A stretch of DNA of 19,595 nt from Candidatus Aenigmatarchaeota archaeon (GTDB taxonomy: Archaea > Aenigmatarchaeota > Aenigmatarchaeia > QMZP01 > JAUXAV01), in contig JAUXAV010000008.1 in assembly GCA_030619735.1 (NCBI GenBank), forward strand, positions 1 to 19,595, written 5' to 3'. The position numbers were made by a program, and so were the translations under genes. Below the pieces are notes generated by a model that saw only the letters and a list, made by a program, of their open reading frames with translations, had not been told where the DNA came from and did not search any database. The first letter of the stretch is position 1. Each line of letters opens with the position of its first letter. Shown here one piece after another: positions 1 to 7,443 of the stretch.

Positions 1-55
1 TGAGTGAAAAACAAACCCAGGAAGCCTGACTGTTTTTGCAGTAATTAATAAAGAC

Positions 56-63
56 TTTTTAAA
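56..63 (+). promoter_or_regulatory. TATA-like box for polB
   Basis: TTTTTAAA centred about 26 nt before the polB ATG, the usual archaeal TATA-to-start distance, implying transcription begins at or near the start codon. Weak match; inferred from position only. Confidence 0.35.
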
Positions 64-85
64 GCCCGAACCCAAAACCTAAATT

Positions 86-2626
86 ATGGCAGAAAAAATT
101 GAATTCTGCATCCTGGATACAGACTATCTTCTTGAGACAGAGAGGCAGGCTCTCATCAGGATATGGGGCAGGACCAGGGAAGGAAAAACCGTTCTCGCCC
201 TGGACCGCAGGTTTTTGCCATTTTTCTACATACTCCCCAAGCCAGGGCTGGATAAAGGGGAGTTAGAGGACATGGAGAAGAGGCTGAAGGACCTTAATAT
301 TGAGGGTAAAAGGCCGCTAAAAGTGGAGATGCTTGACAAGAAGATATACGGCAAATCGGCCAGGGTATTCAGGGTCACCCTGGAGAACCCCACGGATGTC
401 CCGAAGTTCAGGGACCTGGTAAAGAACTGGAAGGAGACAGAGGAGGAATATGAATACTCCATCTCCTTCTACAGGCGCTACATGATAAACAAGGGCCTGA
501 TACCCATGGCCTGGGTCTCTGTGGAAGGCAGGGAAGTGAAGACAGATTTGCAGGCGGATGTATGCCTTGAAATCGACAGCATAAAACCCATTAAAGAGGA
601 GAAATACCCTAATTTCAGGGTTATGGCATTTGACCTTGAAGCCGTCCATGAGGACGGGGAGGAAAGGATAATAATGCTGAGCATGAAGGACAACAGGGGC
701 TTCAGCAGGGTCCTGACCTACAGGGGAAGAAAGGGAAGGGGCATAAAGCTCGTTAAGGATGAAAAGGGCCTTCTGGAAGAATTTCTGAAAGCCGTCAGGG
801 AAAGGGACCCTGACATTTTAGCTACGTATAATGGAGACAGATACGATTTCCCAAGGCTTGACGAAAGGGCTGAGAAGCACAAGGTCACCCTCACCCTGGG
901 CAGGGACAAGAAGCACGTGGTCTTCAGGAGAAGGGGCAGGATATCCTCCGCCCAGATGAACGGGAGGGTCCATGTGGACCTTTATGATTTCATAGAGAAC
1001 ATACTGTCCGATACCCTGAGCTCTGAAATCCTGACCCTGGACTCCGTTTCCAGGGAAATCCTGGGCAAAGGCAAAAAAGACATGGACATGAAGGATATAG
1101 AGAAATCCTGGAAGGGGAACATAAAGCATTTGGCTGAGCACTGCATGCAGGATTCCGAGCTTACCCTTGGCCTCTCAAAGCGCCTGCTCCCCCAGATATT
1201 CGAGCTCTGCAGGGTTTCCGGGCAGAAGCTCTTTGACACTGCCAGGATGAGCTATTCCCAGCTGGTGGAATGGCTCCTGATAAGGGAGGCCTTCAAGACA
1301 GATGAGATAATCCCCAACATGCCCAGGTTTGACGAAATCAGGAAAAGGAGGCTGAGCAAGTCCTATGTTGGCGGCTATGTCTATCCCCCGGAGCAGGGAA
1401 TCCATGACAAGATTGCCCTGTTCGACTTCGCCTCCCTGTATCCCTCCATAACCATAACCCATAATGTTTCCCCTGAGACCCTGGACTGCCAGTGCTGCTC
1501 CAGCAAGCCCATAGGCGCAAAGGTCAGTGAAAAGGAAGACATTCTCTCCGCAAGAAAGAACAGGGTCCCTGGGGAGCCCCATTACTTCTGCCTGAGGCAC
1601 AAGGGCTTTATCCCCGGAATACTGGAGAGGCTGGTGGAGTTCAGGTCTGAAATAAGGGAGAAGCTGAAGCAGACCAGCCCCAAATCCCCCAGGTACAAGG
1701 ACCTGTACAACAGGCAGTATGCCCTGAAAATCCTTGCCAATGCCAGCTACGGCTACTATGGCTATCCTGGCTCCCGCTGGTATTCAAAGATCTGCGCCCA
1801 GTCCATAACAGCCTGGGGCAGGTTCTACATACAGAAGGTGATAGCCTTTGCAAAGAACCGGAAATACAGGGTCATATACGGGGATACGGACTCCCTGTTC
1901 CTGAAGGTCAGGAATGAAAAAGACGCCAGGAAATTCCTGAGGGACGTGAAGGCAAAGCTCCCCAAGACCATGCACCTGGCCTTTAAGGGCTTATACAAAT
2001 CAGGCATATTCGTTCCCACAAAGGCCGGCACAGCCGCCAAAAAAAGGTATGCCCTTATAGACAGCGAGGAAAACATCACCATAAGGGGCTTTGAGAAGGT
2101 AAGAAGGGACTGGTCTGATATAGCAAAGAAGACCCAGGAAGAGGTTTTGCTCCATATACTCAGGGACAAATCCCCTGAGAAAGCACTGAACAGGGTAAGG
2201 AGCACTATAAAGAGGATAGAGAAGGGCAGGGTGGACTTTGACGACCTTGTAATCTATACCCAGCTGACAAAGCCCCTGGAGGAATACGAGCAGATAGGCC
2301 CCCATGTGGCCGCCGCCAGGAAGGCCCGGACCAAGGGCATCCCTGTAAAGGAGGGTAGTGTAATCGCATATATAATAACCAAGGGAACGGGCTCCATATC
2401 CGAGAGGGCGGTCCCCCTGGAACTTGCAAAGAACTATGACCCTGAATACTATATCCACAACCAGGTCATCCCCGCCGCGCTTCGGGTGCTGGCAGGACTA
2501 GGCTATACAGAGGACGACATCCTGAAGAAGAGGCCCCAGGCATCCCTGGACAAGTTCATACAAAAGGGCCTCAAGCACAGGCTGAAGTCAGGCATAACTA
2601 AATTAAGCAGGAAGGAGAAAAACTAA
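86..2626 (+). CDS. polB: DNA polymerase family B (archaeal replicative PolB)
   Basis: Replicative DNA-dependent DNA polymerase with 3'-5' proofreading, 846 aa, somewhat longer than typical archaeal PolB (about 780). Visible order: N-terminal domain; exonuclease motif Exo I FDLEA (D183, E185), Exo II YNGDRYDF (D254), Exo III HCMQD (D356); polymerase motif A DFASLYPSI (D447), motif B K548-x3-N552-x2-YG, motif C YGDTDS (D600, D602), and KKRY at 652-655. Cysteines at 468, 470, 471 and 502 lie where archaeal PolBs have structural cysteines. The Exo III tyrosine of the Y-x3-D consensus is His352 here. All three polymerase carboxylates are intact, so an active enzyme is expected. The ATG has a TATA-like box about 26 nt upstream, suggesting a leaderless or near-leaderless mRNA. 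The stop overlaps the convergent zinc-ribbon gene by 4 nt. Identity is very sure. Confidence 0.97.
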   Translation: MAEKIEFCILDTDYLLETERQALIRIWGRTREGKTVLALDRRFLPFFYILPKPGLDKGELEDMEKRLKDLNIEGKRPLKVEMLDKKIYGKSARVFRVTLENPTDVPKFRDLVKNWKETEEEYEYSISFYRRYMINKGLIPMAWVSVEGREVKTDLQADVCLEIDSIKPIKEEKYPNFRVMAFDLEAVHEDGEERIIMLSMKDNRGFSRVLTYRGRKGRGIKLVKDEKGLLEEFLKAVRERDPDILATYNGDRYDFPRLDERAEKHKVTLTLGRDKKHVVFRRRGRISSAQMNGRVHVDLYDFIENILSDTLSSEILTLDSVSREILGKGKKDMDMKDIEKSWKGNIKHLAEHCMQDSELTLGLSKRLLPQIFELCRVSGQKLFDTARMSYSQLVEWLLIREAFKTDEIIPNMPRFDEIRKRRLSKSYVGGYVYPPEQGIHDKIALFDFASLYPSITITHNVSPETLDCQCCSSKPIGAKVSEKEDILSARKNRVPGEPHYFCLRHKGFIPGILERLVEFRSEIREKLKQTSPKSPRYKDLYNRQYALKILANASYGYYGYPGSRWYSKICAQSITAWGRFYIQKVIAFAKNRKYRVIYGDTDSLFLKVRNEKDARKFLRDVKAKLPKTMHLAFKGLYKSGIFVPTKAGTAAKKRYALIDSEENITIRGFEKVRRDWSDIAKKTQEEVLLHILRDKSPEKALNRVRSTIKRIEKGRVDFDDLVIYTQLTKPLEEYEQIGPHVAAARKARTKGIPVKEGSVIAYIITKGTGSISERAVPLELAKNYDPEYYIHNQVIPAALRVLAGLGYTEDDILKKRPQASLDKFIQKGLKHRLKSGITKLSRKEKN

Positions 2627-2814
2627 TATTTTTTCTGTTTTGGTTTCAATACCTTCAGCTTATCTGCACCTTCCTTTTCCATAACAGTCATAGGACCTGT
2701 ATAACCACAGTTGTTGCATTCGTCTCTAAATAACCCGCTTCTGTGCTCAAATTTGAAAATTTTTGATTTTGTGATGTCTTGGCTGTTGCAGACCGGGCAA
2801 ATCTTGACCTCCAT
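2623..2814 (-). CDS. small zinc-ribbon protein (63 aa)
   Basis: A 63-residue protein with one zinc ribbon: CPVC at residues 6-9 and CNNCG at 33-37, the second followed by YTGP, a frequent ending of the CxxCGYxGP type of small archaeal zinc ribbons. The tail is rich in Lys. No other domain, membrane segment or signal is visible. It may bind nucleic acid or a protein partner; the specific function is unknown. It is convergent with polB and their last 4 nt overlap (stop TAG on this strand, TAA on the other). Upstream, a TTTAATAA box on this strand (about 2846-2853) would give a leader of roughly 10 nt, like its neighbours. Two spaced CxxC pairs make a real gene likely. Confidence 0.85.
   Translation of the reverse strand: MEVKICPVCNSQDITKSKIFKFEHRSGLFRDECNNCGYTGPMTVMEKEGADKLKVLKPKQKKY
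2627..2645 (+). terminator. T-rich terminator downstream of polB
   Basis: Right after the polB stop the + strand has a T6 run and then T4 and T3 runs, the usual form of an archaeal intrinsic terminator. The same bases encode the Lys-rich C-terminus of the convergent zinc-ribbon protein, so the stretch would serve both roles. Confidence 0.45.
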
Positions 2815-2832
2815 TCAAAACCCCCAATAAAT

Positions 2833-2840
2833 ATTTATAT
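2833..2840 (+). promoter_or_regulatory. TATA box for aldehyde dehydrogenase
   Basis: ATTTATAT centred about 37 nt before the ATG at 2874. With the usual 26-nt spacing, transcription would begin near 2863, leaving an 11-nt leader. Confidence 0.55.
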
Positions 2841-2845
2841 CCTTT

Positions 2846-2853
2846 TTATTAAA
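2846..2853 (-). promoter_or_regulatory. TATA-like box for the 63-aa zinc-ribbon gene
   Basis: Read on the minus strand as TTTAATAA, centred about 36 nt before the ATG, giving a leader of about 10 nt. It lies beside the oppositely directed aldehyde dehydrogenase box, so this 59-nt gap holds divergent promoters. Confidence 0.35.
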
Positions 2854-2873
2854 CCTCCAACCAATTATTAACC

Positions 2874-4352
2874 ATGAAGGTCTATAAAATCCTGATAGAC
2901 GGGAAATGGGTTTCCTCTAGGACCGGGGAGACCTATAAGAATATCAACCCTGCCACCGGCAAGACCCTGGGAATATTCCAGAAGGGCGGAAGGGAGGACG
3001 TCAGGGAAGCCCTGAAATCGGCCTGGAGGGCATTCCCCAAATGGAGGGATACCCCTGCCCCGGCCAGGGGCGAAATCCTTTTCAGGGCCGCTTCCATTAT
3101 AGAGAAAGGGAAGAGGGAGCTGGCCAGGACCCTGACCCAGGAGAACGGAAAGAACCTTGAGGAATCCCAGGGAGAGGTCCAGGAGGGCATCGACACCCTA
3201 AAATACCTGGGAGGCGAGGGCAGGAGGCTTTTAGGGGAGACCATGCCCTCGGAGCTTAAGAACAAGTTCTGCATGACTATCCGCCAGCCCATAGGTGTGG
3301 TAGGCCTTATCACGCCCTGGAACTTCCCCTTCTCCATACCCTGCTGGAAGCTTGCCCCGGCCCTGGTCTCAGGCAATACAGTGGTCTTCAAGCCCGCCTC
3401 TGACACCCCCCTGACAGCGATAAAGCTGGGTGAAATCCTTATGCAGGCAGGACTGCCCCCAGGCGTCCTGAACCTGGTCACAGGCCCCGGCTCCACTGCT
3501 GGTGAAGAGCTTGCGGTCAATCCCATGAGCAGGGCAACCAGCTTTACCGGCTCCACCCAGGTGGGCAGGGACGTATATATTAAGGGCGCCCAGAAGCTCT
3601 GCAGGGTGGGGCTTGAGATGGGCGGCAAGAACGCAGAGATTGTTCTAAGGGACGCCAACCTGGAGCTTGCCCTGGAGGGAGCAGTATGGGGAGCCTTCGG
3701 AACCTCGGGCCAGAGATGCACTGCCACCAGCAGGATAATATTAGAGAGGCCCATTAAAGAGGAATTCACCAGGAAATTCCTCAGAATGGTGAAAAAGATA
3801 AAGACAGGCAACGGCTTCCAGAAAGGGGTTTTAGTGGGGCCCATAATAAACCAGGGGCAGACAGAGAAAATCCTGGGCTACATAAAGACAGGCAGGGAGG
3901 AGGGAGCCAGGCTCCTGACAGGAGGAAAAAGGCTCTCCACTGGGAATTTTAAAAGGGGCTTCTTCATAGAGCCCACGGTTTTCGGGGATGTGAAGCCGGA
4001 GATGAGGGTGGCCCAGGAGGAGATATTCGGGCCTGTTGTCTGCCTTATGGAGGCAAGGGACTTTGGGGACGCAATCAGGATTGCCAATTCCACCAGCTAC
4101 GGCCTCTCCCTCTCCATCTACACCAGGGACGTCAGTAAATCCTTCAGGGCAATAGACAAACTGGAGTCAGGAATAGTATACATCAATTCTCCCACTATAG
4201 GAGCAGAGGTCCATGTCCCCTTCGGTGGCATAAAGAACACAGGGAATGGCAGCAGGGAGGCCGGGACCACAGCAATAGAAGAGTTCACAGAACTGAAAAG
4301 CGTATTTGTGGACTACTCGGACAAGCTCCAGAAGGCCCAGATTGATGTATGA
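2874..4352 (+). CDS. NAD(P)-dependent aldehyde dehydrogenase
   Basis: Aldehyde dehydrogenase superfamily enzyme, 492 aa, the usual full length, oxidising an aldehyde to its acid with NAD(P). Seen: PWNFP (N150), the cofactor-binding VFKPAS (K173), the FTGSTQVG nucleotide loop near 224-231, general base E248 in LEMGGKN, nucleophile C282 in GQRCTATS, EEIFGPVV, and a C-terminal PFGGIKNTGNG. All catalytic residues are present. The C-terminal EFTELKSVFVDYS...QKAQID resembles a broad bacterial/archaeal clade of generic aldehyde dehydrogenases; substrate could be a semialdehyde, glyceraldehyde or another, and the sequence does not decide. It has its own promoter and stands alone, with a 63-nt gap before the next gene, so neighbours do not define a pathway. 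Family certain, substrate unknown. Confidence 0.95.
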   Translation: MKVYKILIDGKWVSSRTGETYKNINPATGKTLGIFQKGGREDVREALKSAWRAFPKWRDTPAPARGEILFRAASIIEKGKRELARTLTQENGKNLEESQGEVQEGIDTLKYLGGEGRRLLGETMPSELKNKFCMTIRQPIGVVGLITPWNFPFSIPCWKLAPALVSGNTVVFKPASDTPLTAIKLGEILMQAGLPPGVLNLVTGPGSTAGEELAVNPMSRATSFTGSTQVGRDVYIKGAQKLCRVGLEMGGKNAEIVLRDANLELALEGAVWGAFGTSGQRCTATSRIILERPIKEEFTRKFLRMVKKIKTGNGFQKGVLVGPIINQGQTEKILGYIKTGREEGARLLTGGKRLSTGNFKRGFFIEPTVFGDVKPEMRVAQEEIFGPVVCLMEARDFGDAIRIANSTSYGLSLSIYTRDVSKSFRAIDKLESGIVYINSPTIGAEVHVPFGGIKNTGNGSREAGTTAIEEFTELKSVFVDYSDKLQKAQIDV

Positions 4353-4390
4353 AGGATTTCGTTAATCCCCGAACCTGGCTCTATCCATGT

Positions 4391-4399
4391 ATTTAAATA
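4391..4399 (+). promoter_or_regulatory. TATA box for the FNR-nnrD unit
   Basis: ATTTAAATA centred near 4395. Initiation about 26 nt downstream falls near 4421, after the first in-frame ATG (4416) and before the second (4434), which favours the second as the real start. Confidence 0.55.
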
Positions 4400-4433
4400 A
4401 TCGGGCCCAAATTCTATGAAATCGGGTTGGTTT

Positions 4434-5465
4434 ATGGAAAATAATGATTCCCCAGGCGAACCTCCATATGATGTGATAATCGTGGGCGCAGGCCCGGCAG
4501 GGCTTTCAGCAGCCCTGACTATCTCCTATTTCCAGTTGAGGTTTATGGTCCTGGAAGCCGGAGCAGCCGGAGGGGCCCTTATGCAGAACTACCCCTGGAA
4601 GCATGTTGATTCTTACCTGGGCTTCCCCAACCTTGACGGAAGACAGGCGGCAAACCTGATGGTCAGCCATGTCAGGAAGGAGGGGGTGGAGATAAGGGAG
4701 AACGAGCCTGTCCAGGACATAAAAAGGAACAGGAAAAACCATGATTTGCTCAGGCTGGTCACAAACAAGGGGGAGTATCTGACCAGGTCTGTTATAATAG
4801 CAACAGGGACCATAGGGACCCCCAGGAGGCTCGGCGTACCAGGAGAGGAACTTAAGGGAATCAAGTATGCAATAGAGGACCCAAATCTCTACTCCGGCAG
4901 GAACGTCCTGGTTGTGGGCGGCGGGGACTCAGCTGTTGAAAATTCCCTGAACCTTCTTGACAGGGGGGCAAGGGTCACACTGGTTCACAGGAGGAATGAG
5001 CTCAGGGCATGCGAGGAATACAAGAACAGGATTCTGAAATCCCCTGCCCAGGTAATCTGGAACACAGAGCTGAAAGGGGTTTCGGGCAACCCAAGGGCTG
5101 AGAAGGCAACCCTTGTGAACAAGAGGACAGGGGAGGAGAGGCTCATGCCCTTCAGCAACATATTCATATTCATAGGATATGCCCTGGAAACAGGATGGCT
5201 CAAAAAGATAGGCTTGAGAATGCATGGGAACTGCCTGAGAGTGAACCAGGGCCTCATGACAAACATGAAAGGGGTCTTTGCAGCAGGGGACATTGCTTCA
5301 GATATAAAGAGGATACCCCAGGCACTGGCCCAGGGCGAGAAGGCTGCCTACTCTGCATACAAATACCTCAAGCACCCCTATTGGGAAAAGAACGGTTCGG
5401 GCCGCAGGATAAAGCTTCCCTGGCCTCACAAACATTTTAATAAGAAAAAGAAAAATAAACTATGA
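4434..5465 (+). CDS. thioredoxin-reductase-like ferredoxin/flavodoxin-NAD(P)+ reductase
   Basis: Two-dinucleotide-domain flavoprotein, 343 aa from this start. FAD-binding VGAGPAG is at about 17-23, NAD(P)-binding VVGGGDSA near 160-167, HRR near 185-187 (suits an NADPH phosphate), and the second FAD motif AAGD near 283-286. Thioredoxin reductases carry a redox CxxC just before the second GxGxxG; here that stretch (YAIEDPNLYSGRNV) has no cysteine, and its wording matches TrxR-type ferredoxin-NADP+ reductases. So it probably moves electrons between NADPH and ferredoxin or a flavodoxin rather than thioredoxin. The tail is Lys-rich. An ATG at 4416 would add six residues, but the TATA box places transcription start after it. 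The stop overlaps the nnrD start as ATGA, so the two are co-translated. Family sure; electron partner inferred. Confidence 0.85.
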   Translation: MENNDSPGEPPYDVIIVGAGPAGLSAALTISYFQLRFMVLEAGAAGGALMQNYPWKHVDSYLGFPNLDGRQAANLMVSHVRKEGVEIRENEPVQDIKRNRKNHDLLRLVTNKGEYLTRSVIIATGTIGTPRRLGVPGEELKGIKYAIEDPNLYSGRNVLVVGGGDSAVENSLNLLDRGARVTLVHRRNELRACEEYKNRILKSPAQVIWNTELKGVSGNPRAEKATLVNKRTGEERLMPFSNIFIFIGYALETGWLKKIGLRMHGNCLRVNQGLMTNMKGVFAAGDIASDIKRIPQALAQGEKAAYSAYKYLKHPYWEKNGSGRRIKLPWPHKHFNKKKKNKL

Positions 5466-6313
5466 GAACAACAAAGCTTGACGCCAGGGTTCTGAAGGAT
5501 ATTTACAAGCCAAGGCCTGACTGGAGCCATAAGGGGGATTTCGGGAAGCTCCTTATTATAGGGGGCAGCAGGAGATACACCGGAGCACCAGCTTTATGCG
5601 CCCTTGCCGCGCTTCGGGCAGGATGCGACCTCACCAGGACGGCATGCCCTGAAAGCATATCCAGTGTGGTGGCAGGCTTCTCCCCCAATATAATAGCAGA
5701 GCCCCTTGAGGGGGATTTCATAAGCCTTGACAACCTTAAAACCCTGCTCAGGATTTCGGAGGATTTTGACGCGGTCTGCATAGGCTCCGGCCTGGGAAGA
5801 ATGTTCACCACCATGCAGGCAGTTACGGAATTCCTGAAAAAGGTAAAGAAACCCTGCGTTGTTGATGCGGATGCAATCCATGCGGTTGCATACGACCTGA
5901 AGAGGATATTCCCAAAGAAGGGCAGGGAGCTTGTCCTGACCCCGCATTCCCATGAATTCTTTTCCCTCACAAGGATGAAGCCAAGGCCTGACAGCAGCAG
6001 GATAGCCCTGGCCCAGAAATGCGCAAAGAAGCTGGGAACCACAATCCTCCTTAAGGGCTACAGGGATGTGATATCCGACGGCAGGAACACGGCTGTCAAT
6101 GCCTCCGGCAACCCCGGCATGACCGTGGGGGGAACAGGGGATGTCATATCCGGGATATGCGGGGCCCTGCTGGCCAGGGGCATTAGCCCCTACAAGGCCG
6201 CATGCGCTGCCGCCTTTATAGCCGGCTCAGCAGGAGATTTGGCCTCAGAGGAAAAGGGCCCCGGCCTTTTAGCAACGGATGTCATTGAGAAAATACCCGA
6301 TGTAATAAGATAG
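5462..6313 (+). CDS. nnrD: ADP-dependent NAD(P)H-hydrate dehydratase
   Basis: Repairs NADHX/NADPHX, the hydrated damaged forms of NAD(P)H, to NAD(P)H using ADP (or ATP). 283 aa, corresponding to the C-terminal ribokinase-like domain of YjeF/Nnr proteins; no N-terminal epimerase domain is fused. Seen: GDFGKLLIIGGS near 25-36, SGLGR near 109-113, VVDADA near 133-138, LTPHSHEF near 159-166, and the catalytic/anion-hole GGTGDV (D227). It begins at an ATGA overlap with the upstream flavoprotein gene, so both come from one mRNA. The pairing is sensible: one protein turns over NAD(P)H, the other restores damaged cofactor. The matching epimerase NnrE is not in this window. High confidence. Confidence 0.95.
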   Translation: MRTTKLDARVLKDIYKPRPDWSHKGDFGKLLIIGGSRRYTGAPALCALAALRAGCDLTRTACPESISSVVAGFSPNIIAEPLEGDFISLDNLKTLLRISEDFDAVCIGSGLGRMFTTMQAVTEFLKKVKKPCVVDADAIHAVAYDLKRIFPKKGRELVLTPHSHEFFSLTRMKPRPDSSRIALAQKCAKKLGTTILLKGYRDVISDGRNTAVNASGNPGMTVGGTGDVISGICGALLARGISPYKAACAAAFIAGSAGDLASEEKGPGLLATDVIEKIPDVIR

Positions 6314-6324
6314 AATAAATATAG

Positions 6325-6340
6325 AAAAAAGTATAAAAAA
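6325..6340 (-). terminator. T-rich terminator after the 16-aa basic peptide gene
   Basis: On the minus strand this stretch reads as two T6 runs separated by four bases, about 30-50 nt past the stop of the small basic ORF and between convergent genes. That fits an archaeal U-tract terminator. Confidence 0.4.
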
Positions 6341-6371
6341 TAAAACAAAATCAAAGATTAATAATCATGGA

Positions 6372-6422
6372 TTATCTCTTTCTCTTTCTCGTGGCCTTCC
6401 TCTTTGCTTTCTTCCTTGCCAT
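6372..6422 (-). CDS. 16-residue Lys/Arg-rich peptide (putative small gene)
   Basis: Encodes MARKKAKRKATRKRKR and then TAA. Eleven of 16 residues are Lys or Arg, so it is a strongly basic peptide that might bind RNA, DNA or the ribosome, comparable in character to tiny basic ribosomal proteins such as eL41, though it does not match that sequence. The argument for a real gene is the signal around it. AGGAGGGG ends six nt before the ATG, a full anti-16S match and the strongest SD in the window. An AT-rich TATA region lies upstream, an in-frame stop precedes the ATG, and U-tracts follow. It shares a divergent promoter region with methionine aminopeptidase. No function can be assigned. It could also be a leader peptide or a remnant, but the SD argues against remnant. 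Confidence 0.6.
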   Translation of the reverse strand: MARKKAKRKATRKRKR

Positions 6423-6428
6423 TTCCGT

Positions 6429-6436
6429 CCCCTCCT
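6429..6436 (-). promoter_or_regulatory. strong Shine-Dalgarno of the 16-aa peptide
   Basis: AGGAGGGG on the minus strand, six nt before the ATG. It pairs with the archaeal 16S 3' end (CCUCCU) over at least six bases and is the main reason to accept this very short ORF. Confidence 0.6.
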
Positions 6437-6451
6437 GATTACACAGTTTTA

Positions 6452-6470
6452 ATTATTTTATAATTATATT
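6452..6470. promoter_or_regulatory. AT-rich divergent promoter region
   Basis: Contains TATAAAAT on the minus strand (6455-6462), suited to the 16-aa basic peptide gene. The same stretch read on the + strand (TTTTATAATTA) could serve the methionine aminopeptidase gene with a longer leader. Confidence 0.4.
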
Positions 6471-6502
6471 GTCGTTACTTGCTTAAATCCTTTTACGATT
6501 CA

Positions 6503-6511
6503 TTTATTAAA
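6503..6511 (+). promoter_or_regulatory. TATA-like box for methionine aminopeptidase
   Basis: TTTATTAAA centred about 35 nt before the ATG at 6542, predicting a leader of about 10 nt, like other genes here. It is a second candidate besides the AT-rich region near 6460. Confidence 0.4.
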
Positions 6512-6541
6512 ATTGCCGTCAAAAATAATCAGGTGACCCTT

Positions 6542-7429
6542 ATGGAAAGGAAAATAATGGAAAAATACCTCAAGGCAGGAAGGATTGGAGCCAGGGCCAG
6601 GGAGCTTGCCCTGAAGATTGCAAAGCCCGGTCTTAATATTCTGGAGCTGGCCCAGGCAGTTGAGGACTTGATAATAAAGAGCGGGGGGAGACCCGCCTTC
6701 CCTGTTAATATATCAATAAATGAGCTTGCTGCGCACTACACACCCAAGGCGGATGAAACAAGGGTGATAAAGCCAGGGGAGCTTGTAAAGATAGATATGG
6801 GAATTGAGGTTGAAGGGTATATAGGAGACCTTGCCTTCACATACTGCTCTGAGAAAAACCCCCTGATAGATGCTGCCAATAAGGCCCTGGCCTCAGGAAT
6901 CCGGGTGATAAGGCCCGGGGTGACAGTGGGAGAGATGGGCAGGGCAATAGAGAAGCCTGTTAAGGACCTGGGCCTGGGGGTTATAGTAAATCTAACAGGC
7001 CATAACCTGGACAGGTATATCTTCCATGGGGGATTGTCAATACCCAATGTTGCGAATGACTCAGGCCATGCCCTGCAGGATGGCGATGTCATAGCCCTGG
7101 AACCCTTCATATCAGAGAGCAACGGGAGGGTTGAGGAAACGGGTGTAACAGAGATATACCAGTATATCCAGGACAGGCCTGTAAGGCTTGCCAGTGCAAG
7201 GAAAATCCTGCAATTATCCAGGGACAAATACCATGGCCTGCCCTTTGCAAGGCGCTGGCTTGTAAAGGAGGGGATAACCCCCCTTGGGGTCTCCCTGGCC
7301 CTTAAGCAGCTGGAGGCAGTGAATGCCATAAAACCCCATCCCGTTCTAAAGGAAATCAGCAACAAAAAAATCGCCCAGGCAGAGCATACTATAATAGTTG
7401 GGGAGAAACCGATTGTAATAACTGAATAG
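6542..7429 (+). CDS. map: methionine aminopeptidase, type 2
   Basis: Removes the initiator Met from nascent proteins; a two-metal pita-bread peptidase. From ATG 6542 the protein is 295 aa, about the length of other archaeal MetAPs. Metal ligands are all visible: D85 (KIDMG), D96 (GYIGDL), H154 (LTGHNL), E187 (ALEPF), E281 (QAEHT); catalytic His H65 sits in AAHYTP. The roughly 60-residue insertion between H154 and E281 marks type 2. An in-frame TTG at 6479 would add 21 residues, but GGTGA at 6532-6536 is well spaced to ATG 6542 and the nearby TATA box agrees. Another ATG at 6557 is possible but lacks an SD. The methyltransferase gene follows by 14 nt, so they are probably co-transcribed. Confidence 0.96.
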   Translation: MERKIMEKYLKAGRIGARARELALKIAKPGLNILELAQAVEDLIIKSGGRPAFPVNISINELAAHYTPKADETRVIKPGELVKIDMGIEVEGYIGDLAFTYCSEKNPLIDAANKALASGIRVIRPGVTVGEMGRAIEKPVKDLGLGVIVNLTGHNLDRYIFHGGLSIPNVANDSGHALQDGDVIALEPFISESNGRVEETGVTEIYQYIQDRPVRLASARKILQLSRDKYHGLPFARRWLVKEGITPLGVSLALKQLEAVNAIKPHPVLKEISNKKIAQAEHTIIVGEKPIVITE

Positions 7430-7443
7430 CTTTGGAGAATATT

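Noticed and set aside
1..55. TGA at the first three bases as an upstream gene's stop
   Set aside because: Only three bases are visible, so no frame can be supported.
2933..3844. Minus-strand ORF of 303 aa
   Set aside because: Entirely antisense to the aldehyde dehydrogenase, which has all catalytic motifs; the product has no recognisable domain.
2474..5620. Shared 13-mer GCCGCGCTTCGGG in polB (about 2475) and nnrD (about 5608)
   Set aside because: Both copies are in frame and encode Ala-Leu-Arg; no further copies or flanking similarity, so coincidence or codon preference explains it.
6479..6541. TTG-initiated extension of methionine aminopeptidase
   Set aside because: No SD before the TTG, family length fits the ATG at 6542, and GGTGA precedes that ATG.
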